Translations under genes and position numbers: made by a program
Part shown: positions 6,969 through 14,728 of the stretch, piece after piece
Layout: each line of letters opens with the position of its first letter
Position numbering within the stretch: position 1 is the first letter of the stretch
The notes under the pieces: model-generated
Seen by the model: the letters and a program-made list of their open reading frames with translations, nothing else
Databases searched by the model: none
What the model was told of the DNA's origin: nothing
Assembly (NCBI GenBank): GCA_945919465.1
Contig: CAMEJG010000021.1
Span: 1-34,709 of the forward strand
DNA from: an uncultured Anaeroplasma sp.
GTDB lineage: Bacteria > Bacillota_I > Bacilli_A > Acholeplasmatales > Anaeroplasmataceae
Length of the DNA: 34,709 nucleotides
Reading direction: 5' to 3'

Positions 6969-7442
6969 ATGAAATTTTTAAAAGATAAGAAATTAAATTC
7001 ATTAGTAACATCAATAATATTAATTGTAGTTGGTGTTATTATGTTTATTCCAAGTGTAAGAGATACCCTATTAGGTGTTGCGTTAACTTTATTTGGAGTA
7101 TTATTAATTGCTTTAGGTATTATTGCAATAATGAATAAGAATAATACTGAAGGTATTATAGAAATTGTAGTTGGTGTAGTTGTAATTGTATGTGGTTGGA
7201 CTTTATTATGGCTAGTATTAGTTATTGTAGGTGTATTCTTAGCAATTAAAGGTGTATTAGATTTAATAAATTCAATTAACGCAAAGAACACAATATCAAT
7301 TGTTTATTCAATTATTACAATCATTATTGGTGTTTTACTTGTAGTAGCACAATGGGTTGTAATGGATTGGTTCTTCATTGTATTAGGAGTTGTTCTACTT
7401 CTTAATGGTGTTTTTGGTATTTATAATTATTTAAAGAAGTAA
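6969..7442 (+). CDS. DUF308/HdeD-like small membrane protein
   Basis: A 157-residue, very hydrophobic protein with about six transmembrane segments in three similar pairs (for example LVTSIILIVVGVIMFIP, LLGVALTLFGVLLIALGII, WFFIVLGVVLLLNGVFGIY). Repeating G-x-x-L/I-x-x-L-G spacing fits the DUF308 (HdeD) repeat family, whose E. coli member is linked to acid resistance; the role here is unknown. AAGGAG lies 9 bases before ATG 6969; an in-frame TTG at 6966 is the alternative start. It stands alone between two terminators. Confidence 0.75.
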   Translation: MKFLKDKKLNSLVTSIILIVVGVIMFIPSVRDTLLGVALTLFGVLLIALGIIAIMNKNNTEGIIEIVVGVVVIVCGWTLLWLVLVIVGVFLAIKGVLDLINSINAKNTISIVYSIITIIIGVLLVVAQWVVMDWFFIVLGVVLLLNGVFGIYNYLKK

Positions 7443-7448
7443 TTAGAT

Positions 7449-7482
7449 AAATGATGTCATTTAATGGCATCATTTTTCTTTT
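7449..7482 (+). terminator. Intrinsic terminator after the DUF308 gene
   Basis: AAATGATGTCA (7449-7459) pairs with TGGCATCATTT (7465-7475) with one G-T pair and a 5-base loop, followed by T-rich sequence. Confidence 0.85.
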
Positions 7483-7545
7483 TTTTATCTTTTAAAACTT
7501 GAATGAATATGGTAAAATAGCAAATGATATAAATAATTATAAGCT

Positions 7546-7575
7546 ACCTATTTTTAAATGGGTTTCTTTTTCTTT
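7546..7575 (+). other. Hairpin plus T-rich tract in the aminotransferase leader
   Basis: ACCTATT (7546-7552), TTTA loop, AATGGGT (7557-7563), then TTCTTTTTCTTT. It looks like an intrinsic terminator 20-30 bases before the start site of the next gene, downstream of a possible -10 (TAAAAT near 7513). It could be an attenuator or simply a second terminator. Confidence 0.4.
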
Positions 7576-7595
7576 ATATAAATTGGAGGATTTAT

Positions 7596-8831
7596 ATGTC
7601 ATTATTAGCTAAAAGAAGTATTGTTAAAGAAGATAAGAGTAATATTATTACTTTAGGTGCTATCGCAAAAGAAATGAAAAAAAAGGATCCTAGTGTAGTA
7701 AATGCTACTATAGGAATGCTTTATGATGAAGAGGGAAAGCTTTTTGTTTTTGATAGTGTTAATGAAGCATTAAATAATTTAACAGATGATGAGAAATTCT
7801 CTTATGCATCAACCCCAGGACCAGATACCTATCATGAGGCTATTAAGCATTGGGTATTGAGGGAGCATTACTCTTCATTTATGAATGTTGGTGTAATGGC
7901 TACACCAGGTGGCAGTGGTGCTATTTCTAATACATTTAGTAATTATTTAAATCCTGGTGATGAGGTATTACTTCCAAATTATATGTGGGGTAATTATAAG
8001 CAATTTGCTTATGAAAACTATGCATCATTTAGAACCTATAGTTTATTTGATGAAAATAATAAATTTAATTTAAAAGATATTTATAATCAAATGGTCTCTT
8101 TAAAAAATAAACAAGGAAGAATATTATTAGTAATTAATGATCCTTGTCAGAATCCAACTGGTTATACTATGTCTTTTGATGAGTGGAAAAGTATCATTAA
8201 TATGATTAATGAATTATCAAATGATGGTACTCCTGTAATATTATTGCATGATATGGCATATATTGATTATGATAAAAGAGGTTTTAAGGCTACAAGAGAT
8301 AAAATAGCTTTATATAAAAATCTTAATTCTAATGCGATGGCAATAATGGCATTTAGTGGTTCTAAGACTATGGCTTTATATGGTATTAGAGTAGGAGCTA
8401 TGATAGCTGTTAGTAATTCAGAAGAAAATATTTTAGAATTTAATAAGGCCAATAAGTTTTCTTCTCGTGCTAAATGGAGTAATACTACTAATTTAGGAAT
8501 GAATTTAATTACTAAGGTATTAACAGATGATAAGCTTAGAAATAAATTTGAAGAGGAATTAGAGCTTTCAAGAAAAACATTAATTGATAGAGCGAATATG
8601 TTTATTGAAAAATCTAATGAAGTAGGTCTTAAGACTTTACCATTTGATTGTGGTTTCTTTATTACTATTCCATGTAGTAATCCTAATTCGGTATATCAAT
8701 ATTTAGTAGATAAAAAAATACATATTATTCCTATGGATAATGTTATTAGAGTTACTATTTCGGCTATTTCTATTAAAGATTGCAAGAAGCTTCCAATATT
8801 AATTAAAGAAGCAATAGATTATTGTAAATAA
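7596..8831 (+). CDS. Class I/II PLP-dependent aminotransferase
   Basis: A fold-type I aminotransferase of 411 residues. Seen in order: the phosphate-site TPGGSGA near residue 108, NDPCQNPTGY (Asn and NPTG), LLHDMAYIDY (Asp that contacts the pyridine N) and the Schiff-base lysine Lys257 in SGSKTMALYGIRVGAM. A C-terminal Arg (NVIRVTISAIS) would bind substrate carboxylate. The family transfers amino groups between an amino acid and a 2-oxo acid; Tyr and aromatic residues around the site hint at an aromatic or aspartate-type substrate, which I cannot decide. TTGGAGGA sits 7 bases before the ATG. It separates pth from mfd, which are usually close neighbours in Bacilli. Confidence 0.88.
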   Translation: MSLLAKRSIVKEDKSNIITLGAIAKEMKKKDPSVVNATIGMLYDEEGKLFVFDSVNEALNNLTDDEKFSYASTPGPDTYHEAIKHWVLREHYSSFMNVGVMATPGGSGAISNTFSNYLNPGDEVLLPNYMWGNYKQFAYENYASFRTYSLFDENNKFNLKDIYNQMVSLKNKQGRILLVINDPCQNPTGYTMSFDEWKSIINMINELSNDGTPVILLHDMAYIDYDKRGFKATRDKIALYKNLNSNAMAIMAFSGSKTMALYGIRVGAMIAVSNSEENILEFNKANKFSSRAKWSNTTNLGMNLITKVLTDDKLRNKFEEELELSRKTLIDRANMFIEKSNEVGLKTLPFDCGFFITIPCSNPNSVYQYLVDKKIHIIPMDNVIRVTISAISIKDCKKLPILIKEAIDYCK

Positions 8832-8843
8832 ATATTAAAGAAG

Positions 8844-8868
8844 AAAGCTATATTTTTATAGTTTTTTT
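8844..8868 (+). terminator. Terminator between the aminotransferase and mfd
   Basis: AAAGCTATA (8844-8852), TTTT loop, TATAGTTTT (8857-8865), then T. Nine base pairs including one G-T pair; A+T-rich, so efficiency may be moderate. Confidence 0.65.
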
Positions 8869-8890
8869 CTATTATTTTAATGGTGATTTT

Positions 8891-11800
8891 ATGGTTATTT
8901 TAGATTATTTTAATAAATTAGATTCAGTAAAAAGAATAATAGATACAAATCAAATAAGATTAGGAAATTCTTGTGATGGATTTAATATTATGTTAATAGC
9001 TTCAGATTTTTATAAATCAAATAAAACTATTTTTGTATGTTTGCCAACTTTATATCAAGCTCAAAAATATTATGATCAACTAGCTTCCTTTATTAATGAG
9101 GAGGATGTTTTGTTTTTCCCTGCAGATGAGCTTGTTTCAGCTGAAATGATTGCGGCAACAGGAGATTTCTTATTTGAAAGAATTCAAACCATTTGTACTT
9201 TATTATCTAATTCTAAGAAAATAGTAATTATGAATATGCACGCAATTATTAAATATGAATTACCTAAAGAAGTATGGACTAATTCCTTATTAAGAATAAA
9301 AAAATATGATGAATATGATTTATCTAAGCTTGTAGAAAAACTAGTATATTTAGGATATGAGCCTGTTTATACAATTGAAAAAACTGGTCAATTTTCTAAA
9401 AGAGGTTCTATTTTAGATGTTTTCCCCTTTGGATATTCTGAACCAGTAAGACTTGATTTTTTTGGTGATGAAATAGATAGTATCAAAACCTTTAATATTG
9501 ATACTCAACGTTCTATTTCATCAGTAGATGAGGTTGAGATTTTACCTGTTAGTGAAATGATGTATGATAATGAAAATTATTTAAATGCAAAGAGTAAATT
9601 ATCTTCTTATTTAGATGGATTTCCTTTATCAGAAATAGAAGAGAATATCTATAAAAAGGATCTTGAAAATTTGGGATTACATAAGGAATTGAATAATCTT
9701 CAAAGATATATTACATTCTTTAATGATACATCCACTTCTATTATTAATTTTGTTGATGAAAAAAGATTATATTTTATTGATCCTACAAAATCAATGGAAT
9801 GCTATGAAAGATTGAATTTGGATTTACATGAGTATTGTGGTAGAGTTGGCGGTTATAGTTTAGCTGGAATTCCTTTTTATATGAATTTTAAGGAAATCTT
9901 AGAAATGTATAATGTTCAAATTGAAGGACTAAGAAGTATCGGAGAAACTGATTTAGAAATAAATTCTACTTCTATTGAACCTTATAAAGCTAATCAAAAA
10001 GCTATATTAACAGATTTTAAGGATTATTTATCAAAAAGAAAGCTTATTGTTTCTATTACTCGTGAAGATAGATATAAAAAATTATTTGAATATCTTGATG
10101 AAAATGAAATTATATTACATAAAATAAGTAAATTAGATGATATTAGAGAAAATGTAGTTAATTGCTTTATCGGCTATACCCCTTCATTTATTATGAAAAA
10201 TGAAGATTTTATGATAATAAATGAAGCTGATATTTTTGATATACAAGCAAAGCCTAAAAAAGCTAAATATAAATCTATATATAAAAATGCCATTAAAATA
10301 TCTAGATATGATGAATTATGTATTGGAGATTATGTTGTTCATTATGATTATGGTATTGGTAGATATTTGGGTATTAAAACTCTAGATTTAGAAAATACAA
10401 AAAGAGATTATTTATATGTTGAATATGCTGATAATACAGCTGTATATATACCACTTGAATCTATTGCAAATCTTATGAAATATGCATCTAAGGATGTTGA
10501 AGGTATTGAATTACATAAAATAGGTGATACTAAATGGGTCAAGGCAAAGAATAGAGTTAAGAATAGAGTTCATGAAATATCTGATAAATTAATTAGATTA
10601 TATTCAGAACGTCAAGCCTCAGAAGGCTTTATGTTCCCAGAGGATTCAATAGAGCAAATAGAATTTGAAAATGATTTCCAATATGAACTAACTCCTGATC
10701 AGAAAAAGGCTGTTGAGGCAATTAAGCATGATATGGAATCTAATCGTCCTATGGATAGATTAGTTTGTGGAGATGTTGGTTATGGTAAAACGGAGGTTGC
10801 ATTAAGAGCTGCATTTAAAGCAGTTTATGGTGGTAAACAGGTTTGTGTATTAGCTCCAACTACTATTTTAGCAAGGCAGCATTATTATACATTTAAAGAT
10901 AGAATGGAAAAATATGGTATTAGAGTTGAACTATTATCTAGATTTATTTCTAAAAAGGATCAAACTAAAATTATTCATGATTTAAATACTGGAGCAGTTG
11001 ATGTTGTTATTGGAACTCACAGGATATTATCAAAAGATATTAGTTATCATAGCTTGGGTTTGTTAATAGTTGATGAGGAACAAAGATTTGGTGTAAGTCA
11101 TAAGGAAAAGATAAAAGAATTAAAGGTTAATGTTGATTGTATTACTTTATCTGCAACACCAATTCCTAGAACTTTACAAATGTCTGTAATGGGACTTAAG
11201 GATTTATCTATGATAGAAACTCCACCTAAAAATAGATATCCAATTCAAACCTATGTTCTTGAAAGAAATGACAAAATTATTGCTGATGCAATATTACGTG
11301 AAATGGCAAGAGGTGGCCAAGTATTCTATTTATATAATTTTGTTGAGGGAATAGAAGAGGAAGCAGCTCATTTACATAGTATTGTACCAGAGGCACGAAT
11401 TTGTATTGGTCATGGTAAGCTATCAAAAGATCAGCTTGAGAATGTATTAATTAAATTTATTAATCATGAATATGATGTTTTATTATGCACTACTATTATT
11501 GAAACTGGTATTGATTTACCAGATACTAATACTTTAATTATTCATGATTCAGATAGATTAGGTTTATCTCAAATGTATCAAATTAGAGGTAGAGTAGGTA
11601 GATCAAATAAAATAGCTTATGCTTATTTAATGTATGAACCAAGAAAGGTTCTTACTCCTCAAGCCGAAAAAAGATTAGAAACTATTAAGGAATTTAATGA
11701 GCTTGGTAGTGGCTTTAAGATAGCTATGAGAGATTTATCAATTAGAGGAGCTGGAGATTTGTTAGGTGAGGAGCAATCCGGGTTTGTAGAATCTGTAGGA

Positions 11801-12325
11801 CTTGATATGTATATGAAGCTTTTAGATGAAGAACTTCATCATAAAGAAGAAAAGAAGATTAAGCTCGATCCTAGTATGAATAAACCTTTAGCTAATAGAA
11901 CTATTAAAGAAAGCTATATTTCTAATGATGATATAAGAATTGATATTCATAAGCGTATTGATAATATAAGATCTAGAAGTGATATGAATCATTTAATTGA
12001 TGAATTAACTGATAGATTTGGCGCTGTTGATAGTGATTTAAAATGCTATATGCTTGAAAAGCTTATGAAGAGTTTGTTTAATGAAATAGGTATTTATTAT
12101 ATAGATGTGAAATTAGAATCTATAATTATAAAATTTTCTGCTGAAGCAAGTAAATATCAGGATGGTAATAAGCTATTTCAAGTAGCATATTCTATGAATG
12201 GAGTTAAACTAACAAATAAAAATTCAGAAATTAATATTATTTTTGATACAAAGAATTTAACAAAAGAAAAATCATTTGAAAAGATTATTAAATATTTAGA
12301 AAATATAAAAGTAAATAGTAATTAA
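8891..12325 (+). CDS. mfd: Transcription-repair coupling factor
   Basis: Mfd removes RNA polymerase stalled at DNA lesions and brings in UvrA. The 1144-residue protein is full length. Domains: UvrB-like N-terminal part (roughly 1-470, with GQFSKRGSILDVFPFG near 172-187), the RNA polymerase interacting module (around GDYVVHYDYGIGRYLG, 480-550), a superfamily 2 translocase with Walker A GDVGYGKTE (627-635), DEEQRFG box (728-734), SATPIPRTL, and the QIRGRVGRS motif VI with the following TRG-like hairpins, then a C-terminal autoinhibitory domain (from about 1000). No breaks. The Shine-Dalgarno (GGTGAT) is modest. Spacing and the terminator upstream imply its own promoter or leaky read-through. 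Confidence 0.97.
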   Translation: MVILDYFNKLDSVKRIIDTNQIRLGNSCDGFNIMLIASDFYKSNKTIFVCLPTLYQAQKYYDQLASFINEEDVLFFPADELVSAEMIAATGDFLFERIQTICTLLSNSKKIVIMNMHAIIKYELPKEVWTNSLLRIKKYDEYDLSKLVEKLVYLGYEPVYTIEKTGQFSKRGSILDVFPFGYSEPVRLDFFGDEIDSIKTFNIDTQRSISSVDEVEILPVSEMMYDNENYLNAKSKLSSYLDGFPLSEIEENIYKKDLENLGLHKELNNLQRYITFFNDTSTSIINFVDEKRLYFIDPTKSMECYERLNLDLHEYCGRVGGYSLAGIPFYMNFKEILEMYNVQIEGLRSIGETDLEINSTSIEPYKANQKAILTDFKDYLSKRKLIVSITREDRYKKLFEYLDENEIILHKISKLDDIRENVVNCFIGYTPSFIMKNEDFMIINEADIFDIQAKPKKAKYKSIYKNAIKISRYDELCIGDYVVHYDYGIGRYLGIKTLDLENTKRDYLYVEYADNTAVYIPLESIANLMKYASKDVEGIELHKIGDTKWVKAKNRVKNRVHEISDKLIRLYSERQASEGFMFPEDSIEQIEFENDFQYELTPDQKKAVEAIKHDMESNRPMDRLVCGDVGYGKTEVALRAAFKAVYGGKQVCVLAPTTILARQHYYTFKDRMEKYGIRVELLSRFISKKDQTKIIHDLNTGAVDVVIGTHRILSKDISYHSLGLLIVDEEQRFGVSHKEKIKELKVNVDCITLSATPIPRTLQMSVMGLKDLSMIETPPKNRYPIQTYVLERNDKIIADAILREMARGGQVFYLYNFVEGIEEEAAHLHSIVPEARICIGHGKLSKDQLENVLIKFINHEYDVLLCTTIIETGIDLPDTNTLIIHDSDRLGLSQMYQIRGRVGRSNKIAYAYLMYEPRKVLTPQAEKRLETIKEFNELGSGFKIAMRDLSIRGAGDLLGEEQSGFVESVGLDMYMKLLDEELHHKEEKKIKLDPSMNKPLANRTIKESYISNDDIRIDIHKRIDNIRSRSDMNHLIDELTDRFGAVDSDLKCYMLEKLMKSLFNEIGIYYIDVKLESIIIKFSAEASKYQDGNKLFQVAYSMNGVKLTNKNSEINIIFDTKNLTKEKSFEKIIKYLENIKVNSN

Positions 12326-12333
12326 TTTAAATT

Positions 12334-12362
12334 ATAGGAGGGAATTATTTCCTCCTATTTTT
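12334..12362 (+). terminator. Terminator of mfd
   Basis: ATAGGAGGGAA (12334-12344), TTA loop, TTTCCTCCTAT (12348-12358), then T. An 11-bp stem with one G-T pair; strong. Confidence 0.9.
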
Positions 12363-12363
12363 A

Positions 12364-12660
12364 GTTTTAAAAAAGATTATAGCTATGCCTATAAATAAAA
12401 AAATTCCTGTTATATAATTTAAGTATAGTCCGCCAACTGCACAAAAATTAATAACAAGGAGTGATATCAAATGAATGATACCGTTAATAGTTTAGCACAT
12501 ATAAGTTGAAATTGTAAGTACTATATTGTATTTGCCCTAAAATATAGAAGACAAGTTTCTTATAAAAGTAAGAGACTAGAGAAGGGCAAATATAAAAAGC
12601 TTTGTGAATTCAAAGAAGTTGAAATAATTTAAGCAGAGGTTTGTCCGGATCACATTCATA
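12364..12660 (+). mobile_element. Degenerate IS200/IS605-type element (left part)
   Basis: The element begins right after the mfd terminator. It has a hairpin TTATAG-CTATGC-CTATAA (12377-12394), a candidate left-end hairpin of the Y1-transposase type, an untranslated leader, a good AAGGAGTGAT site and a broken tnpA. The 3' half of tnpA and a recognisable right end are missing; foreign DNA joins within the tnpA histidine region. A second copy of the same left end lies at 6764-6827. Confidence 0.7.
12471..12660 (+). pseudogene. tnpA: IS200-like transposase tnpA, broken
   Basis: Reading from ATG 12471 gives MNDTVNSLAHIS, stop, NCKYYIVFALKYRRQV, then KKLCEFKEVEII, stop, AEVCPDHIH. These are the conserved N-terminal blocks of IS200 Y1 transposases (...SLAHTKWECKYHIVF-PKYRRQV..., CEYKGVEIIEAEACPDHIH), including the HxH metal motif. 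TGA replaces the Trp codon, TAA replaces a Glu codon, a stretch after RRQV is deleted, and the C-terminal half with the catalytic Tyr is gone. It is certainly inactive. Confidence 0.85.
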
Positions 12661-12892
12661 CGTTAGAAATACCAACAATGCAGGCGGTTATGTGGCTGTT
12701 CCTGCCATGATGCAGATGCAGGGGATGAATGTGTCCCCTGTACCATCTGTTACACCAGCTGATCCAACAGAATCGAGAAAGGAAATGGTGGAGGAATTAC
12801 CAGAGATTAATCTGGAGCTTTCCGATAAGCCACTGGATGATGGAGCACTTGCTTCTTTGTCTGTCATGTTTGGGGATGATGAGGAAGAATAA
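12641..12892 (+). CDS. Small acidic, Pro-rich ORF of unknown function (probable 3' fragment)
   Basis: I do not recognise this ORF. The open frame can start at TTG 12641, but that codon lies inside the tnpA remnant, so the foreign part starts near 12665. Internal ATGs at 12707 and 12710 would give about 60 residues. The product has a Met/Gln/Pro-rich middle (AMMQMQGMNVSPVPSVTP) and ends in an acidic tail (FGDDEEE). Codon use and G+C differ from the flanking mfd and match the AbiEi gene downstream. It is probably the 3' end of a gene cut by the insertion junction, from a higher-GC Bacillota donor. Confidence 0.4.
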   Translation: MSGSHSYVRNTNNAGGYVAVPAMMQMQGMNVSPVPSVTPADPTESRKEMVEELPEINLELSDKPLDDGALASLSVMFGDDEEE

Positions 12893-12915
12893 ATTTCAAA
12901 AAGTGCACAAAGTAT

Positions 12916-12944
12916 TTGATATTTCTAATATTATGTGGTAAAAT
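12916..12944 (+). promoter_or_regulatory. Promoter of the AbiEi/AbiEii-like operon
   Basis: -35 TTGATA (12916-12921), 17-bp spacer, -10 TAAAAT (12939-12944). Two copies of TAATTTTAAAA (12954-12964 and 13002-13012) lie between it and the gene and could be operators, though this motif is weak in A+T-rich DNA. Confidence 0.6.
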
Positions 12945-13031
12945 CAAAACAAATAATTTTAAAAAATGCATAAAATATTAAGAATAGATAATACATTGTG
13001 CTAATTTTAAAACTGTAGGAGATGATGCGTG

Positions 13032-13796
13032 ATGAAGTATTATGAAAAATTGCTTGCAAAGGGGTGTTTTTCAAGAGAGGAGCTGACAGAGCTTGTTGGA
13101 ACATCAACCGTAGCGAATCAGGTAATCTATGAATATCAGAAGAAGGGGCTGATAGAAAAGGTGAAAAGAGATTTTTATGTGGTAATCAGCATGGAAACGA
13201 AACAGCCTGTGTTATCTCGTTATCAGATAGGTTCCAATCTGTTCCCGGATGCTTGTATCACCCATCACAGTGCATTTGAAGTATTTGGTTATGGAAGTCA
13301 GGTGTTTTATGAGTGCTATGTTGCAACGGGCAAACGGTTTTACGATTTTGAGTATGACGGAGTGATGTATCGCCGCGTAGAGCGTAAGCCTGATTTGGAA
13401 GTAGTACAGATGAGAAATATGTGGGTGACATCTGTGGAACAGACTGTTGTAGACAGTATCCGTGATTTTGAAAAGATAGCAGGTCTTGAGGAAGTGATAC
13501 GCTGCATGATGCTTGTGCCGGGATTGAATGAGCAGAAGGTGCTTGAATGTTTGGTAAGATACAACAATGGTTTTCTGTATCAGAAATGTGGATACATTTT
13601 TGAGGAAATGCAGGAAGAATTTCACTTTTCAGCCAATTTTTTTGAGGCGTGTGAGAAGGGTTCCTCTGATGCAAAGCGTTATCTGATAAAGGAGTCGCAG
13701 GACAATGTATTTCATAAAAAATGGAAGCTTTATGCACCGGCTTCGCTAAAAGGACTGATAGATAAGGGGCTTGAGGATTATGATGCAATGGGATAG
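13032..13796 (+). CDS. AbiEi-like antitoxin (type IV toxin-antitoxin, transcriptional regulator)
   Basis: A 254-residue protein with a winged-helix N-terminus (REELTELVGTSTVANQVIYE, then KKGLIEKVKRDFYVV, residues ~15-55) and the AbiEi middle domain (ITHHSAFEVFGYGSQVFYE; VEQTVVDSIRDFEKIAG). It matches the AbiEi antitoxin family, which represses its operon and counters AbiEii; the AbiE system can abort phage infection. ATG 13032 has AGGAG 10 bases upstream; GTG 13029 is the alternative. It appears intact and overlaps the toxin start. G+C is clearly higher than in the host genes, which indicates horizontal transfer. Confidence 0.8.
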   Translation: MKYYEKLLAKGCFSREELTELVGTSTVANQVIYEYQKKGLIEKVKRDFYVVISMETKQPVLSRYQIGSNLFPDACITHHSAFEVFGYGSQVFYECYVATGKRFYDFEYDGVMYRRVERKPDLEVVQMRNMWVTSVEQTVVDSIRDFEKIAGLEEVIRCMMLVPGLNEQKVLECLVRYNNGFLYQKCGYIFEEMQEEFHFSANFFEACEKGSSDAKRYLIKESQDNVFHKKWKLYAPASLKGLIDKGLEDYDAMG

Positions 13797-13989
13797 ATTA
13801 ACTCTTGGCAGAATGGCTAAAGAACTGGGTTTTCCGAGAGATACACTGGAAAAGGAATCCCGTCTGGCAGATGTGCTGAAGTTTATGGAATCGGATGAGC
13901 TTTTATCAGAAGGGATTGCCTTAAAAGGTGGTACTGCCATTAATCTGACAATTTTTGATGCATCTGAGTCGCCCACTCGTTTGATATGA
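13783..13989 (+). pseudogene. AbiEii-like nucleotidyltransferase toxin, truncated
   Basis: Only the first 68 residues of an AbiEii/AbiGii-type nucleotidyltransferase remain. The KGGTAINL motif at residues ~48-55 is the G-G/S-x-x nucleotidyltransferase signature. The family continues with R-x-S-x-D-(I/L)-D, supplying the metal-binding Asp pair; here the frame reads SPTRLI and stops at the exact point where that motif should begin. Without the Asp pair and C-terminal domain it cannot be active. ATG 13783 is chosen for its GAGG spacing and overlaps the AbiEi gene by 14 bases. Confidence 0.75.
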
Positions 13990-14018
13990 TATCTCCAAAG
14001 TAGACAAATAAAATATTT

Positions 14019-14110
14019 ACAGGAATACCTGTATTAGCAAAATAAAACCAATTGAAGGTTACACAATAATAATTTTGTGTAAGACTTTTCAATTGGCTTT
14101 ATTTTTTTAT
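14019..14110 (+). terminator. Hairpins after the truncated toxin gene, possible terminator or element end
   Basis: TACAGG-AATA-CCTGTA (14019-14034) is followed by a long imperfect hairpin: AATAAAACCAATTGAA (from 14041) and ACACAA pair with TTGTGT and TTCAATTGGCTTTATT (to about 14103), then a T run. It can act as an intrinsic terminator; it may also be the surviving right end of the inserted element. No gene is seen in 13990-14236. Confidence 0.55.
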
Positions 14111-14171
14111 AATTTACGACTGAACTGTAACAAAAATTATTAATAATTTAATAAAAAATAAATCTTAAACG

Positions 14172-14200
14172 TTTACATTTTCGACAAAATTTTATATAAT
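14172..14200 (+). promoter_or_regulatory. Promoter of the DUF2188 gene
   Basis: -35 TTTACA (14172-14177), 17-bp spacer, -10 TATAAT (14195-14200), 36 bases before the start codon; TGGAGGG gives the ribosome site. Confidence 0.7.
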
Positions 14201-14236
14201 TTATACAATAAGTATATATATGGAGGGATTTGAACA

Positions 14237-14653
14237 ATGGCAGTTTTATCAACAAAAAAAGATTCTACAGCACCAACAAAAAAGGCACCAGGAGTTAAGG
14301 TGGCACCCAAAGTAGAGGCGTCAAAACCAGTTGAAGTAGCTAAAGAAGCTGATAGTCCTAAAAAAACTGTAAAGAAAACACCAAAGGAAAAGAAGCCGGT
14401 AGATATGGCACAAATGAAAACTGTTGTTCCTAAGCTACCTACTCAAGAAAAGAAGGGTACTATTTATCATGTATCTAAAAGAGATAATGATGGAAGAGAG
14501 TGGAAGGTTTTTATTCAAGAGTCAAAAAAGGTTATTAAGCTTTTTGATACTCAAGAGGAAGCCTTAAAATATGCAAAAGGATTATGTTCAAATAAGGCTG
14601 ATGGAAGTTATGTGGTTTTACATGGCTTAAATGGTAAAATAAGAAAGTTTTAA
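14237..14653 (+). CDS. DUF2188 protein with Lys/Ala/Pro-rich N-terminal tail
   Basis: A 138-residue, strongly basic protein in two parts. Residues 1 to ~72 are low in complexity, rich in Lys, Ala, Pro, Val and Thr, and without hydrophobic clusters, so probably disordered and of a histone-H1-like make-up. Residues ~76-138 form a DUF2188 domain (IYHVSKRDNDGREWKVFIQ, KVIKLFDTQEEALKYAKGL, SYVVLHGLNGKIRKF), a small domain of unknown biochemical role found in many bacteria. The tail suggests nucleic-acid or nucleoid contact, by inference. It is monocistronic, with its own promoter and a terminator whose loop contains the -35 of the S10 operon. Confidence 0.75.
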   Translation: MAVLSTKKDSTAPTKKAPGVKVAPKVEASKPVEVAKEADSPKKTVKKTPKEKKPVDMAQMKTVVPKLPTQEKKGTIYHVSKRDNDGREWKVFIQESKKVIKLFDTQEEALKYAKGLCSNKADGSYVVLHGLNGKIRKF

Positions 14654-14683
14654 AATTTGTAAAAAAATATTTTGTAAAAAATT

Positions 14684-14712
14684 AAAAAAGGTCTTGCAAT
14701 AGGCCTTTTTTT
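14684..14712 (+). terminator. Terminator of the DUF2188 gene
   Basis: An 11-bp stem: bases 14684-14694 (A-run then GGTCT) with 14701-14711 (AGGCC then T-run) across a 6-base loop, and a T tail. It overlaps the promoter of the ribosomal operon. Confidence 0.85.
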
Positions 14713-14722
14713 GTTGTAAAAT
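14694..14722 (+). promoter_or_regulatory. Promoter of the S10-spc-alpha operon
   Basis: -35 TTGCAA (14694-14699), 17-bp spacer, -10 TAAAAT (14717-14722). The -35 is in the loop of the preceding terminator and the spacer contains its right arm, so the two signals share DNA. This is the only good promoter I see before rpsJ. Confidence 0.75.
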
Positions 14723-14728
14723 AAAAAA

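Noticed and set aside
6941-7291. Minus-strand 116-residue frame opposite the DUF308 gene
   Set aside because: Thr/Ile/Asn-rich composition is simply the complement of a hydrophobic gene; no ribosome site.
7483-7595. T-box or amino-acid riboswitch before the aminotransferase
   Set aside because: The leader is too short and has no T-box sequence or specifier-loop architecture.
12729-12941. 70-residue frame overlapping the 83-residue ORF
   Set aside because: It is a +1 shadow of the ORF and runs into the AbiEi promoter; composition is not protein-like.
13212-13788. Several minus-strand open frames opposite the AbiEi-like gene
   Set aside because: They are antisense shadows of a well-supported gene; the translations are Cys/His/Ser-rich without domain features.
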